The translations under genes were made by a program, and so were the position numbers. Shown here piece by piece: positions 22,422-36,003 of a stretch of DNA of 64,000 nucleotides (within the stretch, counting starts at the first letter, position 1; every line of letters starts with the position of its first letter). The notes beneath the pieces were generated by a model, which was not told the origin of the DNA, did not search any database, and saw only the letters and a program-made list of their open reading frames with translations. This DNA comes from Scalesia atractyloides (Eukaryota; Streptophyta; Magnoliopsida; Asterales; Asteraceae): contig CAMTDV010000003.1 of NCBI GenBank assembly GCA_947069175.1, forward strand, positions 82,499,978 through 82,563,977, read 5' to 3'.

Positions 22422-25400
22422 TGTCACACCCCGGATTTCCAACCCAAATCCATACGCTGATGGGCCCTGGTGGGGAGTATCGTGACATCAGTTGATAACA
22501 TCATTGTCAATTAAACACGGCACAGCGGAAGTCTTGGAGTAAAATTACTATTACAAACCGAATGTTCAAAAATACAAAATAATATATAAGCTTGTAATAG
22601 AAGATCCACATGCGGATCATAAATTGTACATGGAAAGAATATAAAACAGACTTTGGGCAGATTTAGGATTTGCAAGATCCTCTATCACTGCCGAGCACTT
22701 CCAGCCTATTTTCGTATTGTACCTGCAGTTTAGTCTTTTGAAAATACGTCAGCTTTCGCTGGTAAATACACCCAACTGACTCATTTTGAAAACATTCCAA
22801 AAATGTTTTAAGTGCGTATCAGCACAAAATATTTTTATAACTTGGGTTAATTGACCGTCCAACCTTGTTAACAGATTTACATGTTTGTCATACATACGCG
22901 GCCCGGTACAGAGACCGATACACAATTAACGTACACACCACTTTGGACTCACGAAGGAGTCAATTCCTCCCAACCTTGTGGGAATGCATAATTGAGCGTC
23001 TATCGGGTGTATGCCTACACCCGCGCTAAGGTCCGACCATTTCTATTGTAATGAGCCGAGGATATCCAGGACACGGTAGTTAACCTCCGATGTTTAAGTT
23101 ATCAAACAAAACTGATTAAACAGAATATGCAGATTTACTAGCTGCACCCGGCATTTGATTTATCCCGTTTCCGACCAAGCGGTAATAATTTACCGTAACC
23201 CAAGCCCGTATAGGGAAATAAGTCGAGAGTATTTACCTGAGCTAGTCTTCTTTTAATTTTTAATAACTCAGCCGTACACAAAAGGACTAAGTGCAGATAG
23301 CATTTACTGGCAAGTCTCTAGTCTGGATTATGGCATAAACTAACCAATTAAATACTAACGGTCTTATTTAAGTCATTAACTTAGACCGACTAGCGTACTT
23401 GATCAAAACGTATGACGCTAGATTAAACGATGATTGGATAGAATGTAGCTTAATTCTAACAAGTACCTTGACTTGTATAATATGGATAAACTATAAACAT
23501 TCTGGATTTTGAGACTTAAATGACAAGGTTAAACCCGTTTCGGTTAGTTTCCGTAAAATAGTTACATATACGTAACCGCGTGCATATTAGCGATATCGGG
23601 TAACCGGATAAGTCATGGACAAGTTCTATATGCCATTATACTTTAAATAAGTTAAAATATCAATAGGATATTAACTTATATGCCTGTTAAGGTTTTAAAA
23701 CGAAACTATGCCTCATAAGGGCATTTCGGTAATTTTATACCGTATAAAAGGAACTTGAATATAATTTAATGTTATAGTTATAAGTATTCTGGAAAAATAC
23801 TTTATTTATGCTATAATATCATATTTATGATATAATATCAGTATGATACCAATTATTTGCGTAATTTATCTTTTATGACCAAACTAAGCACCGAAAGGGC
23901 ATTTTGGTCATTTTACAGATAGTTTATAAATTATTTCGGATTCTGAGTTTATAACATGTACCTATTGTAAATAAGTTTTAAAAAATCAGTAGGAATCAAG
24001 TCTTGGTCAATAATATGGTTTAAAACCATACTATGCGCCGAAACGGCACTTATGTCGTCATATGACGTCTTTAAGCGATGTTTATGAAAACTGATGTTAA
24101 AGTCAGCTTAAAATGTTTAAAATATGTTATTTAATATAACATATTAGTAGGTAAATGATTTACCTTGAAAAGATTTGATTAAAAACTATTTTATGAACCA
24201 CAAGGGTTAAAACCGTCATTTATCGACATAGTTTAAGGAATTGCTTGAAAACTCTGTTTATAACTTGGTTTAACATCCCAAATAATCCTACTTATAATAT
24301 TACATCACTAAGAAACTCATTTTCAAGTTCATTACCATTTAAAACCTTGTTTTATGCAAAAAGGACATTTTGGTCAAAGATAGCATAATTACGGAACTTG
24401 CGCATAAACTTGGATTATGATTATGATCATGTAATCAAACCTTAGAGGGTTATGCTACATTATATTATGATCATAATGCAACTTTATATCAGTAGGTAAC
24501 TAATCTAAATCGGTTCAGAATCGAAAGTCAAAGCAAACGTCAAACTTTGCGACTTTCGGTTGCGAACCGACCCTAGAACTGAAATTGATGAGCCGAACAT
24601 GTTCTTACATGTTCTAATAATTATTACCAACTTGTTTAAGTGTCAAAACAGATTTCATAACATATAAGATCAATTTATGATTTTTCCGAAAAATGGCCTC
24701 TTTGACTTTTTAATAACTTAAGTTTGACCCGTCAATTGGTCTAGCAAACGTGATCTTCAGGAGGTGCCCCTTATAGGGATTAACACCTTATTACGATCAC
24801 TTAGCCATGTTCATTTCGAACAATGGCTGGACCATAATGGTCTTAACCGAAAGTCAAAGCGTTTTCCGTAAAACACTTGACTTTTGGCTATAAAAGCCTA
24901 TAAACGAAAATGCACAAGGAAGGAACACTTACCAGTGATTCCTAGGGTGCAAAAGAACTATGTTGGATGCTCCTTTTAGCTAGGAACTTCCAGAGAAGGG
25001 AGAAGAGTGAATGAATGAGAAAGGTGCAAGTTGGAATGTGAACTTAAGCACCTATTTATAGTTTGTGAACTCAAAGGAGGTGAAGCCAGGTGTTTAGAGG
25101 TGTAAGAGGGAGCTTACAAGTGTCCCAAAACATGGCATAGCTGATTACAAGTCCATTGTTTCGATTTAACGGTTTTGGAGTTTTGTTTCGGAGCAAAGCA
25201 AAATTTTCTGCAGTAGAGACCTTCTCGTGCCCCGCGAGAGACCCAAGCCAGGTCTCTCGCGGCCCGCGACCGCCCCTTGGCAGTTTCAAAGTTTGACACT
25301 TTAAACCCTTAAGTTTTAAAAAGCTTCTAAAAACCTTTTTAAACACATTTTTGGCGCTTTTAGCCTCCGTAGCCAATACTTAGCATACCCAGGATTATGT

Positions 25401-25874
25401 CCAGACATTGTCGAGCTCTCAGTTCGTTAAAAGGTCATTCAGAGGTATAAATTGACATGTTGACACTTTTAATCCCTCCATCATCCAACTTTCACATATT
25501 TACAAAATTGAACCCTCTCGTCCAACAAATGGCACGTATGAGAGTTAGGACTTCGCAAAGGATCACTCAGAGCCTTATTATAAGCATGTTGACTCCGATG
25601 CACTCAGAAGCTGGGCATGTTGACATATCAGTCACTCAGAGGCTAATGATTTAAGCATGTTGACATATCAGTCACTCGGAGGCTAATGATTTAAGCATGT
25701 TGACATATCAGTCACTCAGAGGCTTGTTATTTATGCATGTTGACATTGGACTGTCACTCAGAGGCTCAGTTTGAGCATGTTGACACCTTTATTCCTTATT
25801 GGTCTTTAATAGACTATATTTAAAATACAACACGTATCGCTATACTATTGGACACGACTTTACAGGGTGTTACA
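22422..25874 (-). repeat. 3' LTR of element II
   Basis: 3,453 bp, beginning (minus) TGTAACACCC at 25874 and ending at 22422. The TATA box is at 25053-25060, the hairpin with 11-bp arms at 25233-25261 and the minisatellite at 25560-25790. It has a short duplication near 23816-23842 that the other LTR lacks. Confidence 0.93.
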
Positions 25875-25893
25875 TCCTCACCCCCCATAAAAG
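25875..25893 (-). other. Polypurine tract of element II
   Basis: Minus strand TTTTATGGGGGGTGAGGA directly before the 3' LTR. Confidence 0.85.
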
Positions 25894-25895
25894 AA

Positions 25896-28800
25896 ATCTC
25901 GACCTCGAGATTTTATTCAAAAAGATGGGGATACTTTTGTCGCATAGTGGACTCAACCTTCCATGTATGCTCAGGACCTCTAAAAGCGTCCCATTTAACC
26001 TTTACTATAGGTATCATTTTTCTTCGGAGCTTCTTGACCAAGTCGATCCTCGATCGAAATTGGTTTCTCAACAAACCTCAGGTTTTCATCTATCTGCATA
26101 TTTTTATGTGACATTGCTAGCGACTCATCGGCTAGACGTTTCTTAAGATTTGATATGTGGAATACATCATGGATTCCACTTAGCTCCTCTGGTAACTTGA
26201 GCTTATAAGCTAAAGTGCCGATACATTCGACTATCTCAAATGGTCTGATATATCTTGGGCTTAACTTGCCTTCTTTCCAAAGCGCATCACACCCTTCCAG
26301 GGTGATACTTTCAGCATGACCTTCTCCCCTACTTGGAACTTAAGAGGTTTACACCTCTTGTTAGCATAGCTCTTCTGCCTATCTCTGGCAGCTTTGAGAC
26401 GATCACGGATTTGCACAATCTTCTCCGTCGTCTCCAGGACAATCTCTGGTCCTGATAGTTGGGCTTCCCCAACTTCTGCCCAGCATACGGGCGTTCTACA
26501 TTTTCTCCCATACAAGGCCTCAAAAGGAGCAGCCTTGATGCTCGTATGATAACTGTTATTGTAGGAGAATTCTATTAGGGGTAAGTGGTCATCCCAACTT
26601 CCTCCTAAATCAATCACACATGCCCAGAGCATGTCTTCCATAGTTTGATTAGTACGCTCACTTTGACCATCAGTATGAGGATTGTAAGCTGTACTAAAGT
26701 TTAATCGTGTGCCTAATGATTGTTGGAAACTATTCCAAAAGTGAGATGTGTATCTAGTATTTCTGTCAGATACAATAGATACTGGCACACTGTGTAGGGC
26801 ACAATCTTATCCACATAACTTAGCCAATTTATCTGTATTATACATTTCCTTTATTGGCAAGAAATGTGCTGACTTAGTCAGCCTATCCATTATAACCTAA
26901 ATAGTGTCGTTTCCACTTTTGGTCTTAGGTAACTTGGTAATCAAGTCCATAGTTACCATTTCCCATTTCCATGTGGGAATTTCCAATTACTGTAGAAGTC
27001 CTGACGGCTTCTGATGTTCGGCCTTAACTTGCGAACACGTCAGACACTTAGCTACATAAGTGGCTATGGATTTCTTCAAACTCATCCACCAATAATTCTT
27101 CTTTAGGTCTTGGTACATCTTGTCACCACCTGGGTGAACAGAGTACCTTGAACAATGCACTTCCTGGAGGATTAGATCTCTAAGTCCTCCAAATATTGGG
27201 ACCCAGATTCTATCATTGAATCGAAGGATTCCGTCCTTTCCAGGTGCTAACTGATCCACAGTTCCGCCTATTCCTTCTTTAGGAGCGTTAGTCTCTAATA
27301 AGGCTTGCTTTTGGGCGTCTAATAGCTTCTCATTTAAGCTATTTCTGAGTTCAATGCGCTTGCCGTTAATCCTTATAGTTTTAACTTGTTCTTTGCGACT
27401 TAAGGCATCGGCAACTACGTTTGCCTTGCCTGGATGGTAGCGAATCTCGCAATCATAGTCGTTAAGTGTTTCCATCCATCGGCGTTGTCGCATGTTCAAT
27501 TCCTTCTGATTGAACAGATGCTGGAGACTTTTATGGTCTGTGTATATAATACACTTTGTGCCATACAAGTAATGTCTCCACAGTTTTAGTGCAAATACAA
27601 TGGCACCCAATTCTAAATCGTGGGTGGTGTAATTCCTTTCGTGCACCTTTCACTGTCGTGATGCATAGGCAATTATTTTGCCTTTTTGCATTAGCACACA
27701 GCCCATGCCAGTGTGCGATGCATCACAGTAGACTACAAAATCTTCAATACCCTCTGGTAGGGATAACACAGGAGCATTGCTCAACTTGTGTTTAAGAACC
27801 TCAAATGATTCTTGTTGTTTTGGACCCCAATTATACTTAACATTCTTACGGGTCAAGGTAGTTAGAGGAGTGGCTATTCTTGAAAAGTTCTCAATGAACC
27901 TCTTGTAGTATCCAGCCAATCCTATGAAGCTATGAATCTCCGATGGGGTCTTGGGCACTTCCCAATTTGTTATGGCCTCAATTTCGGCGGGATCCACTTG
28001 GATACCATGCTCACTTACCATATGTCCAAGGAATTAGACTTCTCTAAGCCAAAACTCACACTTAGAGAATTTTGCATAAAGCTTCTCTTGCCTTAGTAGT
28101 TCTAAGATGCACCGGAGATGTTTCTCGTGATCAGCTTGATTACGAGAGTAGATAAGTATGTCGTCTATAAAGACAATAACAAACTTATCCAAATATGGTT
28201 TGCAGACTCTATTCATGAGGTCCATGAATGTTGCAGGTACATTTGTGAGCCCAAAAGGCATCACTAAGAATTCAAAGTGACCATATCGGGCCCTGAAAGC
28301 AGTTTTAGGAACATCTTCACTTCTAACCTTCAGCTGGTGATATCTCTTAGAGAAGTAACTAGCCCCTTGAAGTTGGTCGAATAAATCGTCGATCATGGGC
28401 AGAGGATATCTATTCTTGATTGTTAACTTGTTTAGCTCTCGGTGGTCAATGCACATCCGCATTGAACCGTCTTTCTTTTTAACAAAAAGGATAGGAGCTC
28501 CCCAAGGTGAGGAACTAGGCTGTATAAAGCCTTTCTCCAAGAGTTCGTCTGGCTGCGTTCTCAATTCTTTCATTTTTGGTGCTAGCCTATATGGAGCTCT
28601 AGCCACTGGTGCTGATTCTGGTAGGATATCAATCTTGAACTCCACTTATCTGTCTGGAGGTAGGCCTGGTAATTCTTCTGGGAATACATCGGGATATTCT
28701 GAGATGACTAGTAGGTCCTCCATGTTCGGCTTAGGCTCATTTATGGTAATTTGTGCCATGTAGATGACACATCCTTTCCTCAAACACTTGGATGCCTCAA

Positions 28801-29143
28801 ATAATGACACCTTGTCTGGCAGTCCATAGTGTGAGTCTTCGGAGATGGTGATCATTTCACCAGATGGGGTTTTAATCTCGATGAGCTTTTTATCGCAGGC
28901 AATGCAGACTTGGTTATGAGATAACCAATCCATGCCTAAGACAACATCGAACCCCGCCAACTTCATTGGCAGAAGAGAGATAGGGATGGAATGATTCTTA
29001 ATGGATATAGAGCATCCATCAAGAATGGAAGATGTTGTTTCTATTGTTCCATCAGCAAGTTCTATCTCATAAGTTTTGTCCAGAGTTCTTATGGGCAGGT
29101 TTAATAGTTTACTAAAAATGGTCAACAAATGATTTATCCGCAC
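25896..29143 (-). pseudogene. pol of element II (protease to integrase and tail)
   Basis: Degraded polyprotein read from right to left. The protease region is about 29143-28650, with its aspartate motif damaged at ~29140. Reverse transcriptase lies in 28645-28034 ([19 protein letters not shown] and [11 protein letters not shown] visible). RNase H is at about 28021-27400 ([13 protein letters not shown] near 27715). Integrase is at 27300-26261, with the HHCC region near 27130-27030 and the D,D,E core around 26780-26630. The chromodomain-like tail extends to about 25900. Stops or shifts lie near 28645, 28030, 27650, 26985 and 26260. It cannot encode a working enzyme, but it serves as a second witness for the family's ancestral frames. 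Confidence 0.88.
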
Positions 29144-30401
29144 CTAAATCGAAAAGAACTCTAGTGTAAATGTTGTTAATGAGGAATGTACCTGTTATGA
29201 CGTTGTTGTCATTAACGGCCTCCCTGGCATTCATTTGAGAGGCACGAGCATTCCCCTTCTTGGCCTCTCCAGGCTTTGCGTCATTACTTTTGGGTTTCTT
29301 GGGGCAATTGTACGTTATATGCCCTTTTTCGTTGCAGTTATAGCAAACTGCATCCTTAAGATCCTTACAATCTAAGGTCTTATGCCCTCTTCTTTTGCAT
29401 ATACCAGAAGGTTTGGTTTGTGGATTTATACTACATTGTCCCCAATGTCTATGTTTACAGTTCTTGCATAGGGGTTTGTCATTAGACGCGTACTGGTTCT
29501 TCTTGAACCCGAGATTTCCTTTCTTTTTGAATCTTTGGGAGTTATTGTCCTCCCGTTTCCTCTTTCTGTCAGTTTTAGTTCTTACTGACTTTTGCCTCAC
29601 TAGATCTAATGTGAGGGAGAGAGATAGGTCTACGGCAGACCTATAGGTACTAGGCTGAGCAGCCTTTACCATGCCCTTTATTTCAGGCACCAATCCATTT
29701 ATAAAACGCGCAATGCGTTTGGATTCGGGAGTGATAGATAGGAAACTAACCTAGATAGGGAATTGAAATCGGAGACGTATTTCCGACAATCTAGGTTTTT
29801 CATCGAAAGAGACAAGAAATCTGTCTCTAACTTCTCCACCTTATGAGGTGGGCAGTATGTTTCCTTAACAAGGTCCACAAATTTGGACCATCCCAAATTA
29901 TATAGGTGTACCTTACTTGTAGACTAGATCATGGCTTTCCACCATATTAGGGCATCGCCCTTGAAGGATTGTGATATGTACTTGACTACATCCTTATCAG
30001 CACAGTTGCTGATATCTACAATCGTTTCCATCTCGTCTAGCCACTTTAGGGCCTCTACTGCTCCTTTCTCCCCGTTAAAGTCTCGGGGCTTACAGCAGAC
30101 AAAGTACTTATAAGTACATTCGTCCTTAACAGAACGGGACTTCTCAGTAAGATTTATTTTCTTTGGTTCACTCTTCGCATTTGAAGAGTGAACGGAGCTC
30201 TCTTTATGAGCTGAAGATGATGGAATAGATAAGGGTCTAGAGCGAGTGGCACTCGACTCTCTTAGCCTTTCTATGGCCTTTCCCATGGCCGACAGCCGCA
30301 TCAATGCGAGCTTGAAAATTATCCTCATCTATATTTTTGTTTTCAGCTTTGTTAGATTCAACATTCCTGGGGCTACTTTGTGCTTCATTTGAATTAGCCA
30401 T
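29112..30401 (-). pseudogene. gag of element II
   Basis: Starts at ATG 30401 (minus), opening MANSNEAQ as in element I. A frameshift near 30320 and stops near 29924 and 29695 split it. The zinc-knuckle part around 29480-29290 keeps [14 protein letters not shown], but the middle knuckle has serine for its first cysteine (SGICKRRGHKTLDC). Confidence 0.82.
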
Positions 30402-30689
30402 CTTTAAGTCTTGGGTTCTATATACAAATAAAACTCATTTAGCCATGGTATATCAACCATATCGGCTTTCAACATTGGATATAACAATCCATTGCCTATA
30501 TTAGTGTGAATAACATCACACTTAGGCTTAACATATCTATATTAGGCCTAGGTCTTAATAGGACCATCATAGGCAAATTACAATTTGGACGTAGTCCATA
30601 TATTATTGGACAGTGGATTGCAATGTCACAACTGTCATTGTCATCATTGACAATTATATAGTTCATAGGCTTGTCTCTAATAGACATAA

Positions 30690-30890
30690 TAATTGGGCAC
30701 CTTGGCCGGTCACATTGGACATAATATATATGGCACATCAATCTGTCACTTAGGACATAAATTGGGCACATTGGCCTACATCATATCAGATGTATATGGC
30801 ATATCAGCCTGTCCCGTTGGACATAAATTGGGCACATTGGCATACATCATATCAGATGTATATGGCATATCAGCATGTCCCATTGATGGC
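30690..30890. repeat. Spacer minisatellite of element II
   Basis: About three units of the ~67-bp repeat seen at 8569-8870, in reverse complement. It lies between gag and ORF0, so this is a family character and not a chance array. Confidence 0.85.
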
Positions 30891-31381
30891 TCTTGTGGTT
30901 CCTCAAGTCACACTACCAAGAGTATGAACATTTCTTAATGTTAACATAAGAGTACCTTGATTGATTAATGGTCCCGGTCACCTTCGACCTTAACGACCTT
31001 GGAGGTTTGGACCTAGTCCCTTACCTCTGGATAGAATGATAACTTCCCTTAACTATCCTGATAGAAGACCCCTTCATACTTAACTATCATTTCTTGGCCA
31101 ATATGTGGTCTACACCACTTGGCATAATCAATCTATTAAGGTCTTTTGGAACTATATAGCAGAGCATAAATTTCGAGTAAAATCAAGACGTTCATTTGAA
31201 GAGCATGAATACATATATATAATTCCAAAAGTACTTCATTAAATTCCAATTTAGAAATTACAATACTAGAAAAATGTAACAAACTGTCCATGCAAGGACC
31301 TTAAAGAAAATAAAAATGTCCATGGAGGGACTAAAGAAACAACAATTTCCTCGCAGGGACTACATATAATTAGAAGAGACT

Positions 31382-32481
31382 TCACTCGTCCTTCTTTCCC
31401 TTGACCAACTTGAAGAGTTTCTTGAAGAATTTGTTTGTTTTCTTCTCCGTATTCTCCGCCTGTTGCTTCATTTCCTTCATTCTTTCTAAGGCTTCATTAA
31501 TGGCCTCAAGTGGTGGCGGAGGTTGTGGTTGAGGTTGGGGCATAACCGGATACTGGTACCCATAAGTTGGATATCCAGTCGGTGGATAAGTAGGTGAGAA
31601 AGGAGACAGGTAAAGTGCGTTGTGCATAACCGCCTGCATGTAGAGGTCTTACGACCATGCTTGATAGTCTACCGGTGTAGATGGGTTAAAAGGATCATAT
31701 CCAGACGTGTCTGAATATGTGGGGATTATAGTATACCCGATGGTGGTGGTTGAACAGCAGGTGTTGGTGTTGGTTCCACTAAAGGTGAAACAATATAGGG
31801 TCCTCCCATTTGTGGGTCCTCTTGAATTGTGGGGTAGGAGTTGGGAAAAGGTGGCAGCGATCCTGACCTTTGTCCTGCACGTACCGACATACGTGCTCCA
31901 CGCTTCCTCCTTGGTGGTTCTGGTGGTGGTTGAGGTTGGTCCACCGGTTCCATGTGGACATCTTCTTAAACAGGAGGTGGTTGAGAGTGGTGAGAAGGAG
32001 TGTGGGTGAAAGTGAATTGATTCCAATATTGGTCCCGCTCGTTAGGACCTTGGTAGGGCGATCCGGCGTAAGAGTTCGAATCGCTTGATATTTCAATGGG
32101 ATGCGTATTTGATCCCGATGGCGGCATCTCCGGGTTGGAGTCCTCGTCCAAAGGGTGTGGCTGGTCCAACTGATTTTGATCGGATGGATGTGTGTTAAAG
32201 TAGTGGTTGGGGTTAATTTCTTCATGGTAAGAGTGTGAATGAGAATGGTGAGAATGGTGAGTATGGTGTGAATGATAGGAGTGGTGAGAGTGGTTAGAAT
32301 TTTGGGAATGTGGGGGCGAGTGTTTATGAGAGACAGAGCGTCTTGCTGGTTGCCAAGGAGATGAACCTCCTGATTCTTGATAAGCATCTGAGTTGTGAGG
32401 TTGAGGGGGAATGCGCCCCAATGGTCCTCCCCGCATTGGACCTTTTCCTCTTCCAGTTTGTCCTCTCACACGTGGCGGCAT
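31382..32481 (-). pseudogene. ORF0 of element II
   Basis: Starts ATG at 32481 with the same Arg/Gly-rich opening as element I, then the His/Ser stretch, acidic stretch, basic RRKR cluster, Pro/Tyr-rich part and lysine-rich end at 31382. Its breaks differ from those in element I: an in-frame TAA at 31966-31968 where element I has CAA, a lost base near 31735, and a TAA near 31650. It reads Trp where element I has its stop. Different breaks on a shared frame argue that the intact frame was ancestral. Confidence 0.75.
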
Positions 32482-32638
32482 TTTCCTGTTTAAAAATCAA
32501 TTCAAAAACATACTAATAACTTAATAATGAAATGAGTAAATCCTAGGTCAATGCCTAGACTCAGAAGTCTAAGGAATGTGCACGTGTAAGTTTGAGACTA
32601 AACACAAGAAGGGTAGTGTTTAATTCTCTCAAACGTTG

Positions 32639-32650
32639 GCTCTCATACCA
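32639..32650 (-). other. Primer binding site of element II, one mismatch
   Basis: Minus strand TGGTATGAGAGC, four bases after the LTR. It differs from the canonical TGGTATCAGAGC at one base, probably a mutation after insertion. Confidence 0.8.
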
Positions 32651-32654
32651 ACCA

Positions 32655-35600
32655 TGTCACACCCCGGATTTCCAACCCAAATCCATACACCGGTGGGCTC
32701 GGGTGGGGAGTATCGTGACGTCAGTTGATAACATCATTGTCAATTAAACACGGCACAACAGAAGTCTTGGAGTAAAATTATTATTACAAACATCGAATAT
32801 ACAAAATAATATACAAGCTTGTAACAGAAGATCCACAGGCGGATCATAAATTGTACATGGAAAGAATATAAAACAGACTTTGGGCAGATTTAGGATTTGC
32901 AAGATCCTCTATCACAACCGAGCACTTCCGGACTATTTTCGTATTGTACCTGCAGTTTAGTCTTTTGAAAATACGTCAGCTTTCGCTGGTAAATACACCC
33001 AACTGACTCATTTTGAAAACATTTCAAAAATGTTTTAAGTGCGTATCAGCACAAAATCTTTTTATAACTTCGGTTAATTGACCGTCCAACCTTGTTAACA
33101 GATTTACATGTTTGTCCATACATACGAGGCCCGGTATGGAGACCGAGACACAATGAATGTACACACCACTTTGGACTCACGAAGGAGTCAATTCCTCCCA
33201 ACCTTGAGGGAATGCATAATTGAGCGTCTATCGGGTGTATGCCTACACCCGCGCTAAGGTCGTGGCCATTTCTATTGTAATGAGCCGAGGATATCCAGGA
33301 CACGGTAGTTAACCCCCGATGTTTAAGTTATCAAACAAAACTGATTAAACAGAATATGCAGATTTACTAGCCGCACCCGGCATTTGATTGATCCCGTTTC
33401 CAACCAAGCGGTAATAATTTACCGTAACCCAAGCCCGTATAGGGAAATAAGTCGAGAGTATTTACCTGATCTAGTCTTCTTTTAATTTTTAATAACTCAG
33501 CCGTACACAAAAGGACTAAGTGCAGATAGCATTTACCGGCAAGTCTCTAGTCTGGATTATGGCATAAACTAACCAATTAAATACTAACGGTCTTATTTAA
33601 GTCATTGACTTAGACCGACTAGCGTACTTGATCAAAACGTATGACGCTAGATTAAACGATGATTGGATAGAATGTAGCTTAATCCTAACAAGTACCTTGA
33701 CTTGTATAATATGGATAAACTATAAACATTCTGGATTTTGAGACTTAAATGACAAGGTTAAACCCGTTTCGGTTAGTTTTCGTAAAATAGTTACATATAC
33801 GTAACCGCGTGCATATTAGCGATATCGGGTAACCGGATAAGTCATGGACAAGTTCTATATGCCATTATACTTTAAATAAGTTAAAATATCAATAGGATAT
33901 TAACTTATATGCCTGTTAAGGTTTTAAAACGAAACTATGCCTCATAAGGGCATTTCGGTAATTTTATACCGTATAAAAGGAACTTGAAATATAATTTAAT
34001 GTTATAGTTATGAGTATTCTGGAAAAATACTTTATTTATGATATAATATCAGTAGGATACCAATTATTTGCATAATTTATCTTTTATGACCAAACTATGC
34101 ACCGAAAGGGCATTTTGGTTATTTTATAGATAGTTTATAAATTATTTCGGATTCTGAGTTATAACATGTACCTACTGTAAATAAGTTTTAAAAAATCAGT
34201 AGGAATCAAGTCTTGGTCAATAATATGGTTTAAAACCATACTATGCGCCGAACGGCACTTATGTCGTCATATGACGTCTTTAAGCGATGTTTATGAAAAC
34301 TGATGTTAAAGTCAGCTTAAAATGTTTAAAATATGTTATTTAATATAACATATTAGTAGGTAAATGATTTACCTTGAAAAGATTTGATTAAAAACTATTT
34401 TATGAACCACAAGGGTTAAAACCGTCATTTATCGACATAGTTTAAGGAATTGCTTGAAAACTCTGTTTATAACTTGGTTTAACATCCCAAATAATCCTAC
34501 TTATAATATTACATCACTAAGAAACTCATTTTCAAGTTCATTACCATTTAAAACCTTGTTTTATGCAAAAAGGACATTTTGGTCAAAGATAGCATAATTA
34601 CGGAACTTGCGCATAAACTTGGATTATGATTATGATCATGTAATCAAACCTTAGAGGGTTATGCTACATTATATTATGATCATAATGCAACTTTATATCA
34701 GTAGGTAACTAATCTAAATCGGTTCAGAATCGAAAGTCAAAGCAAACGTCAAACTTTGCGACTTTCGGTTGCGAACCGACCCTAGAACTGAAATTGATGA
34801 GCCGAACATGTTCTTACATGTTCTAATAATTATTACCAACTTGTTTAAGTGTCAAAACAGATTTCATAACATATATAAGATCAATTTATGATTTTTCCGA
34901 AAAATGGCCTCTTTGACTTTTTAATAACTTAAGTTTGACCCGTCAATTGGTTTAGCAAACGTGATCTTCAGGAGATGCCCCTTACAGGGATTAACACCTA
35001 CCTTATTACGATCACTTAGCCATGTTCATTTTGAACAATGGCATGACCATAATGGTCTTAACCAAAAGTCAAAGCGTTTTTTGTAAAACACTTGACTTTT
35101 GGCTATAAAAGCCTATAAACGAAAATGCACAAGGAAGGAACACTTACCAGTGATTCCTAGGGTGCAAAAGAACTATGTTGGATGCTCCTTTTAGCTAGGA
35201 ACTTCCAGAGGAGGGAGAAGAGTGAATGAATGAGAAAGGTGCAAGTTGGAATATGAACTTAAGCACCTATTTATAGTTAGAGAACTCAAAGGAGGTGAAG
35301 CCAGGTGTTTAGAGGTGTAAGAGGGAGCTTACAAGTGTCACATAATGTGCCATAGCTAACTACAAGTCCATTGTTTTGATTTAACGGTTTTAGAGTTTTG
35401 TTTGGGAGCCAAGCAAAACTTTCTACAGTAGAGACCTTCTCGCGCCCCGCGAGAGACCCATGCCAGGTCTCTCGCAGCCCGCGACCGCCCCTTGGCAAGT
35501 TTCAAAGTTTGACACTTTAGACCCTTAACTTTTAAAAAGCTTCTAAAAACCTTTTTAAGCACCTTTTTGGCACTTTTAGCCCTTCGTAGCCAATACTTGG

Positions 35601-36003
35601 CATACCCGGGATTATGTCCGGATATTGTCGAGCTCGGTTCGTTAAAAGGTCATTCAAAGGTATAAATTAACATGTTGGCACTTTTAATCCCTCCATCATC
35701 TAACTTTCACATATTCACAAAATTGAACCCTCTCGTCCAACAAATGACACGTATGAGAGTTAGGACTTCGCAAAGGATCAGAGGCTTATTATAAGCATGT
35801 TGACTCCGATGTCACTCAGAGACTGGGCATGTTGACATATCAGTCATTCGGAGGCTAATAATTTAAGAATGTTGACATATCAGTCACTCGGAGGCTTAGT
35901 TTGAGCATGTTGATGCCTTTAGTCCTTATTGGTCTTTAATAGACTATATTTAAAATAAACATGTGTCGCTATACTATTGGACACGATTTTACAGGGTGTT
36001 ACA
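32655..36003 (-). repeat. LTR shared between element II and the truncated interior to its right
   Basis: 3,349 bp. To its left is the primer site of element II; to its right is a polypurine tract belonging to the 36004-38461 interior. It therefore acts as 5' LTR of one unit and 3' LTR of the other. TATA box 35268-35275, hairpin 35448-35476. The minisatellite (35770-35915) has fewer units than in the other LTRs. Confidence 0.92.

Larger units (their letters stand above)
22422..36003 (-). mobile_element. Element II: chromovirus-like Ty3/gypsy, same family as I
   Basis: Minus-strand copy with LTRs 32655-36003 (5') and 22422-25874 (3'), primer site, ORF0, spacer minisatellite, gag and pol, in the same order as element I. 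All frames are heavily interrupted. The left flank is AACGT (22417-22421). The right flank is not a duplication but a polypurine tract leading into a second, truncated interior, so the unit is part of a three-part tandem. Confidence 0.92.
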
